DNA of 64,000 nucleotides from Malachius bipustulatus (Eukaryota; Arthropoda; Insecta; Coleoptera; Melyridae): positions 39,898,012 through 39,962,011 of the forward strand of contig OU342630.1 in NCBI GenBank assembly GCA_910589415.1. The letters run 5' to 3'. The translations under genes and the position numbers were made by a program. Positions 1 to 11,579 of this stretch are shown one piece after another; positions within the stretch are counted from its first letter, which is position 1; each line of letters opens with the position of its first letter. Below the pieces are notes generated by a model. The model had not been told where the DNA came from, ran no database searches, and worked only from the letters and a program-made list of their open reading frames with translations.

Positions 1-1735
1 TTTCCTTCAATCGTCTTTGAACGAGAAGAAATAAAAAAAACTTTTTTACTTCAATACGAAAGTTGTTACTGAAGATAGGGAGTTTCCAAAACTACTCATC
101 GTTTAAGCGAGAACTTAAAAATTCCGGAACGTAGATCCAAATAATAAAAAATCGTATTGCAGTAACGAGGGCCCAAATCCAAAAACTAAAAACAATAAAA
201 ACGTTTCGTCGTGACGAGATCAAAATGACCTTCACCATAGTAGTCCAAATCGAGTTGAAACACCCCGTAAAATTTAATGTGCATTTAAAGTGCGAACTGT
301 CAAAACATGTTGGACGGAACGGAGTAAAGCAGGAATGAGATTCGGAATGACTTTTCGTTTGCTTCCTGAGGTTATCTTTTGAGATTTTGTCTTTGTTTCC
401 ATTTCCAACCTGTCTGTTATTTCCAATGTTGCGAGAAGGTCATGTTTCACAGAACAGCATTGGTAATCTTTACGATTTCTCGGATCTTCCTCGTATGGGT
501 TTTTCATGCAGGTCTGTATTTGTTGTAATCTTATGTAAAGTGTATCCCAAGATATAAGGAAACTCGTAAATTATATTGCCATTATTGAGCTGCCCACAGA
601 TGCCAGGCTTGCTGAAGCCGGTCAGGGCCGTATTAAGGTTTAAGCATCGTTTCGTTTCTACAAAAACGGCTGCAGTAGAATAAATATCCTGAATTTTACA
701 TATTATTTAGACTTAATTTAGATTGTTTAGTCTATTTCTTAATAAAAAAATACACTATTGTGGTCGACATCACTTTACGAAAATCACCCAAACTCATCAA
801 ATGTCTACCGAAAAAGGGTAATGGATAAAAGGGTAAAAATGGCTAGATTTCGATAACCGTTTAAGAGCACATTTTTGAAGGAATTGAACTGAAATTTTTA
901 TAGTAGACAAGTAGGTATATTAAAAACCTTCAACTTTAAAAAAAATCAAGAAGAAATGGAAAGAGGGCGGATATTCGAATTTTGTTGAAAATTTTGAAAA
1001 AAAAATTTTAAACTTTCAATTTTCAAAACTTTCCTGTAACTTTTTCTGAATTTAAAGGTAGTGTAAAAAATAGTATTTTTTAAGTAAAGTTAGTGAGTGG
1101 CGGGCACAGGAAGTGGGGCAAAATGATGCACAATAGGGTTTTTTACCTTGAAAGACATCTTTGATCTCTTCCTCGTCGGTGCCTCTAATCAGTGGGTGGT
1201 TTTGCTGACTTTGGTCTTGTTCTTGCTTGCTGTTACTACCCGAACATTTTAGTGCGTTTTTCGTTTGCCTTTGCCTTTTGCAAAGTCTTGTACATAAATT
1301 AGGTAACAGAACTGATAACTACAATGTCCTGTCTAGAAATTGATAATAATGTGGGTTTTTAGAAACAATAATTTTACAGAATGATCGTTATTCGATCGAT
1401 AGATCGATTCCATTTCCTACAACGCTTCATTCTTCCAAAGGGGTGTAAAGGAGGCGGTTTGATGAGATTTTCCTGCACCTCAGAACTGTGGGAATCTCCA
1501 GAGATCCGATTATGTATTTTAATTAGCTCGAATTTTTTATTAAATCCTATAAAATAACTTCCCCAGTAGTTCTGGGAGCATCCTAAACTAGAACTAGACA
1601 CAACAGTATTCTATTTTAGGTTAAGTTATAGGTGACATAGATAGCAGGTCACGTGATTTGTTATGTTACGAGACAAGAAAAAAACTATCCAAACAAACGA
1701 AGCGATAGCCAAAGAGTGTAAACATAATAAAGTTG
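1..1735. other. AT-rich stretch, no gene recognised
   Basis: No coding region, RNA gene or repeat structure could be supported here. The sequence is AT-rich with A and T runs (for example around 950-1080). The short open frames on the minus strand at 274-507 and 1374-1601 have no recognisable domain and look like chance. Confidence 0.5.
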
Positions 1736-2146
1736 TCATAAAAATAACTTCATGGCAATTTGAAAGTAAAGTGACTCATCCCCGTTTCCAGCGAAGCATA
1801 CAATCGCAACATTTTCCTCCTCTTTGACACGATATTCTCTTATTTGGCAATTGACATTTTCAAAGCTCCAGGAATCACACTCCGAACCCGAACAGCAGGA
1901 ATCAAGCGATGCGGCTTCATCGATCGGGCCAGTGTGATAATTCACGGTTCCAAAGACGGAGGTGCAATTCTTCATGGATCGGCGATGATTCGGGACGGCC
2001 GGAAAGACAGCTGTCATATTAGTATTCGGGATGCGTGGCGGGCAATCGCCCGGCGTGCTTCCGCACTGCTGGGCACGCATAGTGGCGCCCGGGAATGAGG
2101 AGAGGACTATAGAAGGGAGACTAAGGAGTCTACAGTGGCGGACCAC
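1736..2146 (-). CDS. possible host exon, function unknown
   Basis: A 136-codon open frame on the minus strand lies over a locally GC-richer patch (about 1860-2110) inside AT-rich DNA. The product is rich in Cys and Ser, with a CCSGSEC run in the middle and several possible N-glycosylation sites (NMT, NCT), as might be seen in an extracellular segment. No family was recognised. The complementary strand is also open over 1844-2098, which weakens the case for either. A TTCTATAG acceptor-like sequence lies just inside the 5' end on the minus strand, so the frame could be part of a spliced exon. The first Met is not a supported start. Confidence 0.25.
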   Translation of the reverse strand: MVRHCRLLSLPSIVLSSFPGATMRAQQCGSTPGDCPPRIPNTNMTAVFPAVPNHRRSMKNCTSVFGTVNYHTGPIDEAASLDSCCSGSECDSWSFENVNCQIREYRVKEEENVAIVCFAGNGDESLYFQIAMKLFL

Positions 2147-3059
2147 GGCTTACGCTTGGAGGGAAATCAAAGGCCGCTTCTCTTTTATGAAATTCATTGA
2201 AGGAGACTTGTGCCAAATAATAATCATACATCGCAATGCTACAGAAGGAAATTCCTTCCATGCCTTGTTGAAATTTGGCGAGTTCCCTGCGTATATTACT
2301 TTGTAAATACGATTCAATTCCACATACCTATAAGTATTGTAATATGTAGTTGAAATGGTGACAAAAATGCCTTCTATCTCCAAAATGGAACAAAAGCAGG
2401 TTTTTATATAGTTCGAGTCGCCTTCTCAAAATCCGTCTCGTCAAGCAGGGGTCTGGCGCGTTGCGATGAGCGGCTACGCCCTTTGTCTAGATTTTCTTGA
2501 GCGATTTTAAAAAGGATCCACCACATGGATGAAAATTACTAGAGGGTATCTAGGCAACCCTCCCAATTGAGAGAAAAAATGTTTCTTCCGATTTGCTTCT
2601 TTTTTAATTTTTACATACATAGTTGGGCACAAGGAATAAATATCTGTTTCTCGTGAAGTATTTATTGATAAATTGAGCAAAACGTCCAATTGTTTAAGCC
2701 AATGTCAAACATTTATCCATTTGAAAGATATGGTGATGAGTTTTACTTTTTTAAATAGTGATGTCACTGTTTTATGGAATTCCCAACTTGCTTTTAATTG
2801 TCAATTATGTCATTTTAAACACAAGTTCGGACAAGAAAGAATGTCACTTCGAAACTAAAATTACAATCAAGATGGCAACTTTATGAAATGATACAAAAAA
2901 AAAACATTTTTCTTAAATCGTATCATAGAGCCTGTTGAAAACATTGTTATAGAAATTAAAAATGTGCAGCATCTAGGGTGCATATGAATAAATAAATAAT
3001 AAAAAAAAAAGTCTCATGTCAAACTTTGAAAGCGATGATAGCAGAAATTAATTTTCCCA
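2147..3059. other. no gene recognised
   Basis: AT-rich sequence with short A runs (around 2897-2905 and 2995-3010). Short open frames on both strands have no recognisable motif. Confidence 0.45.
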
Positions 3060-3186
3060 ATACAAATTTAGTAATAATTTCAATAAATGTTTATATTTTG
3101 AATTCAATTAATAATAGTTAAGAAACTCCGTCCGCATATATTAACATACATACAGTCCACTTAAACGAGGGAAGAATTAAAAACAT
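3060..3186 (+). repeat. left direct repeat, LTR fragment of BEL/Pao copy 1
   Basis: This matches 6476-6605 closely over its whole length, including the shared core aagaaactccgtccgcatat. The two copies differ by a few substitutions and short indels, so the insertion is not recent. Beyond 3186 the two copies diverge. Confidence 0.8.
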
Positions 3187-3861
3187 GGTCCTTCGAGCCG
3201 GATAAAGATTGAATGAGACCAAAAAACCTAAAAGTCGTTCAAAAAATGGAGTATTTGTGAACGTTTTCTGGTAAGGAAAATATGTTAATGTAAAGGGAAA
3301 ATCGTCGTATATAATTGGATTGGAAAACAACAAGGCAGTGGCACTACAATATTAGAATATAAAGAAAGAACGTGGTGAGCTCCTTTCCTATAGTACCTAT
3401 CCTAATCCTAAAGAATTTAATTTCCTTTGCTAGTCTTAATTTTTAAGAGATAATAATAATTACTGTTATAGTAACGTTATTTGAAAATTTGTTTCAAATA
3501 ATCACTGGTCTGTTCGATTTGCTGCGAACAAGCTCAAATCGTACTGTTTAATTGATATTTTTAAATTGATCAAGCGGCGTTTGGAGACGCAGTAACACAA
3601 AGTAAAGTAACCAAAAATTTAATATTGTTTCGATTATACTGCGTGCAGAGTGGCCAAACGTTTCGTTTATCTTCATAGATTCAATAATAATTAATAAAAA
3701 TTGGTACGGAGATCTATGTGAATTAATCAGTTCATTAAGTGACTGAACGACGATTTAATATTGGAAGGTTTTGCTGGAAAACGGGGAGAAAATAGGTAGT
3801 AGAAATTTTTTATCTGTGGTTTTGTTCCTAGCAAATAAATAGGTAAACATTTATTTAAAAT
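3187..3861. other. presumed LTR remainder and leader of BEL/Pao copy 1
   Basis: This lies between the left repeat and the first gag codon. No open frame or unambiguous primer binding site was found. A TGG-containing stretch near 3701-3715 is only a weak primer-site candidate. Confidence 0.4.
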
Positions 3862-5173
3862 ATGGAGGTATTCAAAAAGCAGAGGACTGTTCTAAAGGAC
3901 AAGTTGACTAGTTTTTCGAATTTCTTGGGTGGTCCCAGGGATATAATTAAAAAAGGTGAAACTTTGGATCAATCGGTTTTTAATAATATACAGAATAGGT
4001 TAAGTGAAGCTGAGCCATGGCTTCAGCGGTTCGAGCAATAATTGCAAATTGAAATCGATGATTCAAAGGAAGAAACTTTTAACAATATCCTGGAGTTCCA
4101 GGACAAATACTTTGAAGCAGTTTCTTACGCCGAGTCACTCATGAATTTGAAATTCAAGTTTGGCCATGACTTATCATTGTCTTCGCCTGTACAGCCTGCA
4201 ATAAGGCCAGAATCAGTATATGCATCTGTCGCAAATACGGAGGCAGTTCTTGTCAATGATGAAGATCGTGAAGATCGTACATCAAAGGCCAAGTTCAAAA
4301 GGTAGTCAACATGTAAGGCTTCCAACCATTCAGTTGCCCAAGTTCAATGGACTTAGCGAAACTTGGCTTGAGTTCAGAGATTTATTCATTAGTTTAATAA
4401 TAAATAATGATGGTTTGGATGACATCCAAAGGTTTCATTATCTTAGAGCAAGCCTTGAGGGGGATGCCGCGCAGATGATTAAGGCAATTGGTTTTTGTGA
4501 ACGTAATTATTACTCTCTAGCATGGAATAGATTAATTGATCGATACAATAATAGTACAAGGGTGTTAATGCATAATCGCATAAAGTCATTGTTTCATCTT
4601 GAGCCAGTCATCAAAGAATCTTCTCAAAAACTCAAGAAAATTTTAGATATGGTATCCAAGCATTTGAATTCTATGAGAAATTTGACTTCTTCAGAGACTC
4701 TTGGGGAGACTTTGATTATATTTTTGGTAACTTCAAAGTTGGATTCAGTAACTCTTCGTGAATCGGAACAAAGAGTTAATGGTGACAGTCTTCCTCTTTT
4801 CGAAGATCTTCAGGCTTTTGTGAAAGAAAGGGCTGATTTGCTCGAAACATTGGAACTTAAGCATAATAATGGGTGCCTTGATGTTAATAAAGGTGTACCA
4901 AGAACGAAAACATTTGTTACAACAAATCAAATGCCTTGTTCTATTTGTAAAGAGTCACACGCTATCAGGGCATGTGATACATTTCTTAAGTCTTCGGTAA
5001 AAGATAGGCAAAAAAGAATTAGATCGCTTAAGTTGTGCATTCTATGTTTAAGAAAGGGTCATTATATTGCAAAGGGTGCCTCAAAATATAACTGTGGTAA
5101 ATGTAGAAAGCGTCAGAACATTCTTTTACTCGAAGGCGAACAGAACTCTACTGAAGAGAGGGTTCGTCAGTAA
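3862..5173 (+). pseudogene. gag: BEL/Pao gag remnant
   Basis: The frame begins at the ATG at 3862 with a lysine-rich N-terminus and meets a TAA stop at 4039-4041. It then stays open in the same frame to 4305 and shifts frame near 4290-4300. The second part carries the BEL/Pao gag signature around LPKFNG and WLEFRDLF (DUF1759-type) and ends in a Cys/His-rich stretch with CSICKESHAI followed by LCILCLRKGH, typical of the zinc-binding end of Pao gag. One stop plus one frameshift make it non-functional. The RT-containing part of pol does not follow. Confidence 0.85.
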
Positions 5174-5199
5174 TAACGGCATTTTCTTCAAACACAACT

Positions 5200-6475
5200 C
5201 AAGTTCTCACTGCCAACTGCACGCGTGAAAATTAAAGGTTCTGATGGAAAAGTACACACGGTGCGATTGTTGTTGGACTCTTGTTCTCAGTTGAATTTTA
5301 TAACTGGTAATTTGGTTCGAAAATTGAAAATAAATGTGGAACAGACATCACGGTTTTAGGAATAAGCAATTCATTGTCCAAGATCCAATTCAAATGTGAT
5401 GTAAAGATTGAGTTTTATTGTTCCGGTTTTGAATTGACCACGTCATACTTAGTTACTGATCAAATTATGGCTGCTATTGAGCATAAATTAGCGGACCCGA
5501 CATTTAATAAACCAGGTGAAATCGATTTGCTTTTAGGGGCGAATCATTTTTGGAACTAATTGTGTATAGGACAAGTAGTTTTTTTGGGGACAGGCCTGCC
5601 AATTCTTCAAAAGAGTAGATTGGGTTGGTTAGTTTCTGGTCCTGTTCCGTCCAAGCTTATAAAGCAGGTGCATTGCAATTTTTCTCAGATAGATATGGAC
5701 GTGCAAAATCAACTGGCTAAGAAAGTTCGCCTTAATTTCAAGGCAGAAATCAAATCTTGTACGTTTCGGTGCGACTCAACGATTGTGTTGGGGTGGCTGA
5801 AAACCTCTCCAAATCTGCTCAAAAGTTTCGTATGTAATCGTGTTGCAGAAAGTCAAGAGCTGACGCAGCATGACTCCTGGTGGCATATTCCTTCTACAGG
5901 TAATCCTGCCGATCTTTTATCTCGCTGCGTAGCTCCTAAAGATTTACTGCATTGTGATTTTTGGTTTCATGGACCCTCGTGGCTCATGAAAGATGTATCA
6001 GCTGGCCATCTCATGGTGATGGTAATTTTGATCATTCCTTGTCCGTAGTACCGGAAATGAAAACTGAAATCAGTCTTTTAGTTACTGACAAGTTAGATAA
6101 TTTCAATTTCTGTAATTACTCTGATCTCAATAAATTGGAGAGAGTAATCGCTTATTGCCTTAGGTTTGCGAATAATTGCGTAAAGCCAAGACAAGATAGA
6201 TGTATTGGCGTTTTGCCATCGGAACACCTAAATAATTCCTTAATGGTTTTGGTTAAATACGTACAAACGAGATCCTTTGCAAAAGAACTGAGCCAATTGC
6301 AACAACGTAATGTGGCTCCGTCAATTCAAAATTTGAACCCTTTCTTGGATGAAAAGGTGGTTTTGATTCGCGTTGGAGGAAGGTTGGTGAATTCTGAATT
6401 TGATATGGATAAACGTCATCCAATTTTGTTACCGGCAAAAAATTGGTTAACGAAATTAATATTTACCAAGGGTAA
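5200..6475 (+). pseudogene. pol: BEL/Pao pol remnant: protease, RNase H, truncated integrase
   Basis: The aspartic protease site reads LLLDSCSQ near 5270, where the family normally has DSG; the Gly to Cys change would be expected to kill it. After a stop near 5355 the frame reopens with the conserved GEIDLLLGANHFW block, then a TAA at 5557-5559. It continues with LPILQK and RLGWLVSGP, the end of the protease region. The sequence then jumps directly to RNase H (CDSTIVLGWLK, NPADLLSR), so the reverse transcriptase is deleted. It then shifts frame into the integrase N-terminal region (VGGRLVNSEF, HPILLPAKNWLTKLIF) and stops where the right LTR fragment begins. The HHCC finger and DDE core are absent. 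Confidence 0.82.
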
Positions 6476-6605
6476 TACAAATTTAGTCATAATTTCAATA
6501 AATGTGTATATTTTGGAAAGCATTCAATTAATAATAGTTAAGAAACTCCGTCCGCATATATTAACATATATACAGTCCACTTAAACGAGGGAAGAATTAA
6601 AAACA
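6476..6605 (+). repeat. right direct repeat, LTR fragment of BEL/Pao copy 1
   Basis: Near-identical to 3060-3186. It joins pol in mid-integrase on its left and unrelated sequence at 6606, so it is a truncated LTR piece. Confidence 0.8.
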
Positions 6606-7410
6606 GAGCCATTTTGATTGCTATTTCCATTTGGAAATGGCATTCTTTTACGCACAAGTGCTCAGAAATATGTTCTTTTACTCAAGACAAATGCCAATTA
6701 AAAGCTAGTTTTCATGAAGCGTCAGAATACTGTCATTTTGACAGTATAAAGTACCAATTTCTAGAATTCATTTTGTTGTTTTTTGGCGTCTTAGAATTAC
6801 AGTTTCTTGGCAACTTACAAAAATTCTTGTGCAACACGCGTTGCAAAACTAGTGTTTCAGGCACTTGACGATTGTCATCTCGGCCTTCGGCCTTGTTCGT
6901 CGTCTGCTTACAACACTCCAATTTTGAAACTTTTATAACTAAAATCAGCGGGATGCTGAACGTTTTATTCAATAGTTGTTGTAGAGAAAAAAAAATCATA
7001 TCAAATCAGTCAAATCAATGATAAATGAATAAGCTAATGAAGTTATAGTCCGGACAAAGTTTTGTGTTCAACTTTGTGGTGTGTTTAGATCTGCAGCAGA
7101 AAATCGGGGATTTCCTTTTGCTAATCTTTTTTGCAACATATTCCAGAGTGTAAATTAACACATCATGCATGACTGTTTGTATGCATGGGTTCAATAGCTT
7201 CATCCGAATGATAACATCAGCCGCGAATTTATAAAGTAGATTTGACTTTGAAACCTGTTTTTTAATGAAAATATTTATGTAAAATAAGATATAATTTCAA
7301 TACACATTATTCGCATATTTCAAGCGGTAAAATAAATAAAAAAATATTTTGATTAAAATTTGTTTTCTTATACCTATATAAAAGAGTAGAAAAAGCATAG
7401 TATTACATTC
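6606..7410. other. no gene recognised
   Basis: AT-rich sequence. Open frames at 6614-6868 (plus), 6733-6999 (minus) and 7015-7203 (minus) have no recognisable domain. A short GC-rich inverted motif (cggccttcggcc) sits near 6880. Confidence 0.4.
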
Positions 7411-7504
7411 GCGATTATGGCCATTATTCACTTGACGATGATAATATCACTCGCTAAAACTCGTGGCATTATCATCATCTCGTGAATAATGACTTCATAA
7501 TCGC
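7411..7504. repeat. short foldback hairpin, about 94 bp
   Basis: The left end gcgattatgg and the right end cataatcgc are complementary. Further in, ccattattcac pairs with gtgaataatg and gatgataat pairs with attatcatc, with an unpaired loop around 7450-7465. This fits a small MITE-type hairpin or a hairpin RNA; the size is near that of insect microRNA precursors, but nothing else supports that reading. Confidence 0.65.
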
Positions 7505-8610
7505 TCATATAATAATATACTATTTCTTTGAAGTTTTAATTTGTTGACAAATAAAATAGACTATAATAAATAGATAATAAAATAGACCATGCTATCTTTG
7601 TTGATAGCATGGAAACCATGTTAAATTAAACTCTCCCAGTTTTATTTGACTGTAGGTCCATTCTTATTTGAAATGTATAATCGTTTCATTGGTTACAATA
7701 ATTAAAACCTCTATCATGTAACGAAGCAATTAAAGATGCAGGGTGTTCTTGAAATAGCGGGCACTGTATCCCGAGTGTTGTAGAGGATGTTCAGAAAAAC
7801 TGTTAATTCTAAACAAAAATGATTTCCTCTACTACGATACCGAGATATGAGGTTGCTTTTTTCCAAAATTAAAATCAACATGGCAGTCAAATTTAATCAA
7901 CTGCCAAAACACATGATTCGACCAACTATTGCAATAGTGTTAGTTTTTTTTTTTTTAACTATTGGTATTGAAATTACAGACATTCAAAACCTACTGTTCT
8001 TGAAGCCCAATAAAATATGTCAATTTGTCATCGTTGTTCAAGCTGGGACTTAATTATTGAACGTTTTCATGGTAACATCTTAATTTGGATATAAACTTAA
8101 ACACTATATGTATACTACTTTGTAACAGTTCACTGTTACCACGGTGTAAGATATATTAGATGAGTGAACGAAATATGTATTTTAACAGTAAGCCAAGTGA
8201 TGAAAACCTCAACGTCAATGTATGAGGGAGTGACGCCAACTGGGTTCTGACCTCTTGCTCTTACACATGCAAATTACCGCTATCAGGATGTCATGCTACT
8301 CTATTTTATTTTTTTCTGAATAAGTGATAAGCAAAAATGTATAGAAAGTGTGATGTGCCTAATTTTAGAAGTTGATGCGATGAAACTACCATGGGTATTT
8401 CATCGATTGGTATACCAACATTTAAATATGAATCAAATTAGAACATAAAAGCACAAGTTTTACAGTGAATATGCGTGAATAATTTATGCTAGCGCTTGCA
8501 CGAGTGAAGGGCTCGGCAGAACAAAATTGCTACCAAGATCAACAACACACTTAGGTCAACCTAGGGTAATGTGCCGATATCTGCTCGCGCTTACAGCTCT
8601 TGTTCCGCCA
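7505..8610. other. no gene recognised
   Basis: AT-rich with a poly-T run near 7945. Tandem-like 'aaataaaatagac' units occur near 7550-7590. A 68-codon open frame at 7847-8053 has no recognisable features. Confidence 0.4.
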
Positions 8611-9474
8611 CCTTATACATACAGTGTGTGTCACAGGCATGGTACACCCCCTTTTTTTTCTTCATGTTTTGGAGATAATTTTTTGAAATTTGGTACGTCG
8701 AATATTCTCGATAGAGCGCACTTTTTAGCAGAAAATTAAATTTTTTCTTTTTCGGTTTTTCCGGAAATGTAACCAACTTTTTATTTTTAAATGGAACATC
8801 CTATATATTATTACATTTTTGGATTCTATACATTTGTACGAATCCAACAATACCACATAAGTACCATTTTAAATGTCAAATTTGTTTTTATTTAATTTTT
8901 TATTTCTCAATTATAGTGTGCCATGACTATTTCGTTTTACTCCTATTGGATCATCTAATGCTAGAAAAATCGATTTTTTGTTCAAAGTACTAAATTAAGT
9001 GATTTATGGATAAATAATGCGCACCGGCATAATTTTTTGAGCTGAATTCATTTTTTTCAAATGGTACCATATTTGTACCGAGGTACCATCTACTACTACT
9101 TCCAATAAGGGACATTTTGGTGTACCCATTTTGCATCTGTGACGAACACAACTGAAGTCATGGCACACTGTAATTGAAAAATAAAAAATTAAATAAAAAC
9201 AAATTTGACATTTAAAATGGTACTTATGTGGTATTGTTGGATTCGTACAAATGTATAGAATCCAAAAATATAATAATATATAGGGTGTCCCATTTAAAAA
9301 TAAAAAGTTGGTTACATTTGCGGAAAAACCAGATGTGGGAAAAAATTCAATTTTCTGTTAAAAAGTGCGCTCTATCAAGAATATTCAACGTACCAAATTT
9401 GAAAAAATTATCTCGAAAAATAAAGAAAAAAAAGGGGGTGTACCATGCCTGTGACACACACTGTATGTATAAGG
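8611..9474. mobile_element. foldback element A, about 864 bp
   Basis: Two arms of about 320 bp (8611-8932 and 9156-9474) are inverted copies. Both begin at ccttatacatacagtgtgtg and both reach the internal stretch tgccatgac/gtcatggca. The loop of about 220 bp is unique. The ends contain TA followed by CAGTGTG, a close variant of the TA-CAGGGTG ends of the other foldbacks here. Each arm contains an internal atggaacatcctatatatta motif (or its complement), which resembles an internal end of the other families. No coding capacity. Confidence 0.85.
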
Positions 9475-9792
9475 AAACCATTGTAAAATTATTTTTTTTA
9501 CGTTATGTCTCTCATCTCCCCTGAAATCTCCTAGCACCAGCACCGCCACTCATATCAATTCTCAAACAGCAGCACCAAGCTAAGTACCTAGTGAATCTGT
9601 GATTCGTTCCTCCGTTCGCGTTACAAGATTTTCAACTTTCAACTTTTTTTTTTGCTCACCTATCAGTGCCAGTTTTATTATTATTCTATTTGTAAATGTG
9701 AAGCCACGTTCATTTAAGTAAATTCCATTTTTGTATTTGTAATTGGAAATATTCAATAAAAACATATTTTTATAAATGTTATTGTTTCATTT
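9475..9792. other. unassigned flank of BEL/Pao copy 2
   Basis: AT-rich, with AATAAA at about 9755-9760 and a poly-T run near 9640. No gene recognised. Confidence 0.4.
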
Positions 9793-9809
9793 TGTTCGTG
9801 CCGCACACG

Positions 9810-10796
9810 TCTGGAACTGTGTGCCGCCCTACTTCTGTCGAATTTGATGTCGATGATTCTAAAACTATATTCCGATCGCATTAATATTGAGAGTATCTTT
9901 GCTTGGACTGATTCAACGGTGACACTCTCTTGGATAAAAGGTTCTCCACACCGTTGGAAGTCTTTCGTCAGCAATAGGGTCTCCAAAATTCAGGAAAACG
10001 TTTCGCCTGCACACTGGCATCACGTCAGATCGGAAGACAATCCGGCTGATATAGCTTCAAGAGGGTTATTGCCTTCGAAACTTATCTCAGCATCACTGTG
10101 GTGGAACGGGCCGGCTTGGCTATGTCTCGAACAATCAAAATGGCCAATTTCGACCCCAAGTGATGGAAATTCGCAAGCTCGAGAGGAAAAAAGAAAGATC
10201 ACACTCATATCTGTCATATCATTGTTCTCGATTGATATTTTTTTGGATAAATTTTCTTCTTTGGCAAAAATACAAAGAATAATTTGTTATGTCCTAAGGT
10301 TTGTACATAACTTGAAAAATCCTACAAATCGTAGATCTGACCCCTTCATAGCGGTCGAGTTGAAGGATGCTTTATACATACTCGTCAAGCGCATTCAACA
10401 TACGGTGTTCTCTGAAGAAATTTCAAATATTGAAAATTCAAAACCTCTTTCAAAATCATTCAGGAGTTTGAATCCTTTCATTGATGATGGTAGCGTTCTC
10501 AGAGTGGGCGGTCGTTTGATTCTTTCAGGGCTTTCATATGACCGAAAATTCCCTGCATTGTTACCACAAAAGGGTCGACTCACAGACCTTATAATCGAGC
10601 AAGTACACAAGGATAATTTCCATCCTGGTCTGCAAACTCTGCAGTTTCTTATCTTGCAAAATTTCTGGATTCTCTCGGCGAGACGTGCTATACGTCGTGT
10701 GATTTCACGATGTCGTAAGTGTTTTCGTCTAAATCCGAAACCTGCTCAACCTTATATGGGAAACTTACCTGCGATTAGAATCTCTCAGATTAAGCC
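9810..10796 (+). pseudogene. pol: BEL/Pao pol, RNase H and integrase N-terminal part (5' piece)
   Basis: The frame is open from about 9810, upstream of any ATG, so it is a fragment with no real start; it begins with the ELCAALLL block that opens the BEL RNase H region. RNase H motifs follow (TDSTVTLSWI, NPADIASR, WWNGPAWL), then the pre-integrase region (RVGGRL) and the integrase zinc finger (H-H near 10610-10630 and the CRKC pair near 10710). The reading frame is intact up to the insertion point at 10796. RT and everything upstream are missing. The remainder lies at 17909-18813. Confidence 0.85.
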
Positions 10797-11196
10797 TGTA
10801 ACGAAGCAATGAAAATTGCTCCGTTTTACTAGGCACAATTATGGTTTTCTCCTTTTTGAATTAGTAAGAGATAGGTAATTTCAGGCCTAGGATCATCGAT
10901 ATTTCCTGTTAGTAGTTCTATTTTCTGATTTTATTTAATTCAGTCGAGCATTATTTTTATTCTTTAGAAGCGATGGGAATTTTCATCCAATAGATTTTTT
11001 GCGTCAGTAAACACGCGAAATAAATACAAACCAGAGGTAAATATTTAATACAAATCAGGCGATTGCAGTTTTTGCATCCCGCAAAAAGTCAACTTCGTAT
11101 CGACGTTTATTATTATTTCTAGAAATTATTTTCTCAATTACAACCAATGAAAACGCGCCGATTAGCCATTTGGACACGGATGATGTCATCATTTAT

Positions 11197-11204
11197 TATA
11201 AAAG
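11197..11204 (+). promoter_or_regulatory. TATA box in 5' LTR of Gypsy element 1
   Basis: TATAAAAG, a consensus TATA box, lies about 400 bp into the LTR, which would make the U3 region about 430 bp. The identical site in the 3' LTR is at 16574-16581. Confidence 0.6.
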
Positions 11205-11570
11205 GAAGCAGAGCCCTCCGAGATGGCTCACTTGGTCGTCACTTATTTTCTCGGTCACTTCTTTGTCTGTACCGGATCGTTTCTTGATTATTGGTGTGTC
11301 CGTAACTTGTGTAGTACTTAGCCGAGATTCAGTTCTGAATTTTTTATTTCGCGTCCGTCCGTAGTTTGAGGGTTGTGACCCGTGCAGTTCTAGGGAATTC
11401 TTATATTAACTTGCAGTAGTCGCAAGTTGTTTGAATAGTCAGTGATCGTTCCCCAAACGGGTTGTGTTTACGCCGTCCGTTGTGTCTCACCGTGTGCCCC
11501 GTGCAGCGCCTGGACCGCGACGCCCCCGAACCGCCCGCTACCGCACCTACACCGCTCCGCTTCGCAAAAC

Positions 11571-11579
11571 AAGGTACGT
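11571..11579 (+). promoter_or_regulatory. candidate splice donor in 5' LTR of Gypsy element 1
   Basis: AAG followed by GTACGT is a near-consensus donor. It lies downstream of the TATA box and upstream of gag, so it could remove a leader intron. The matching acceptor was not identified. Confidence 0.35.

Larger units (their letters stand above)
3060..6605 (+). mobile_element. decayed BEL/Pao LTR retrotransposon, copy 1
   Basis: The element is bounded by two direct copies of a roughly 126-130 bp sequence (3060-3186 and 6476-6605) and holds gag and pol remnants in BEL/Pao order: gag with a zinc knuckle, protease, RNase H, and the start of the integrase zinc domain. The reverse transcriptase is missing between the protease and RNase H parts. 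The integrase is cut short where it runs directly into the right-hand repeat. Stops and a frameshift break gag. It is therefore dead, having lost at least two internal blocks. The direct repeats are best read as LTR fragments, but a full LTR length could not be fixed. Confidence 0.8.

Noticed and set aside
2400..2510. Possible tRNA near ggttcgag-like sequence (gttcgagtcg at about 2410)
   Set aside because: No cloverleaf with matching acceptor stem and anticodon arm could be formed by eye.
7411..7504. microRNA gene
   Set aside because: Hairpin size is suitable, but the stem is imperfect at several places and there is no evidence of expression or conservation; kept only as a hairpin repeat.
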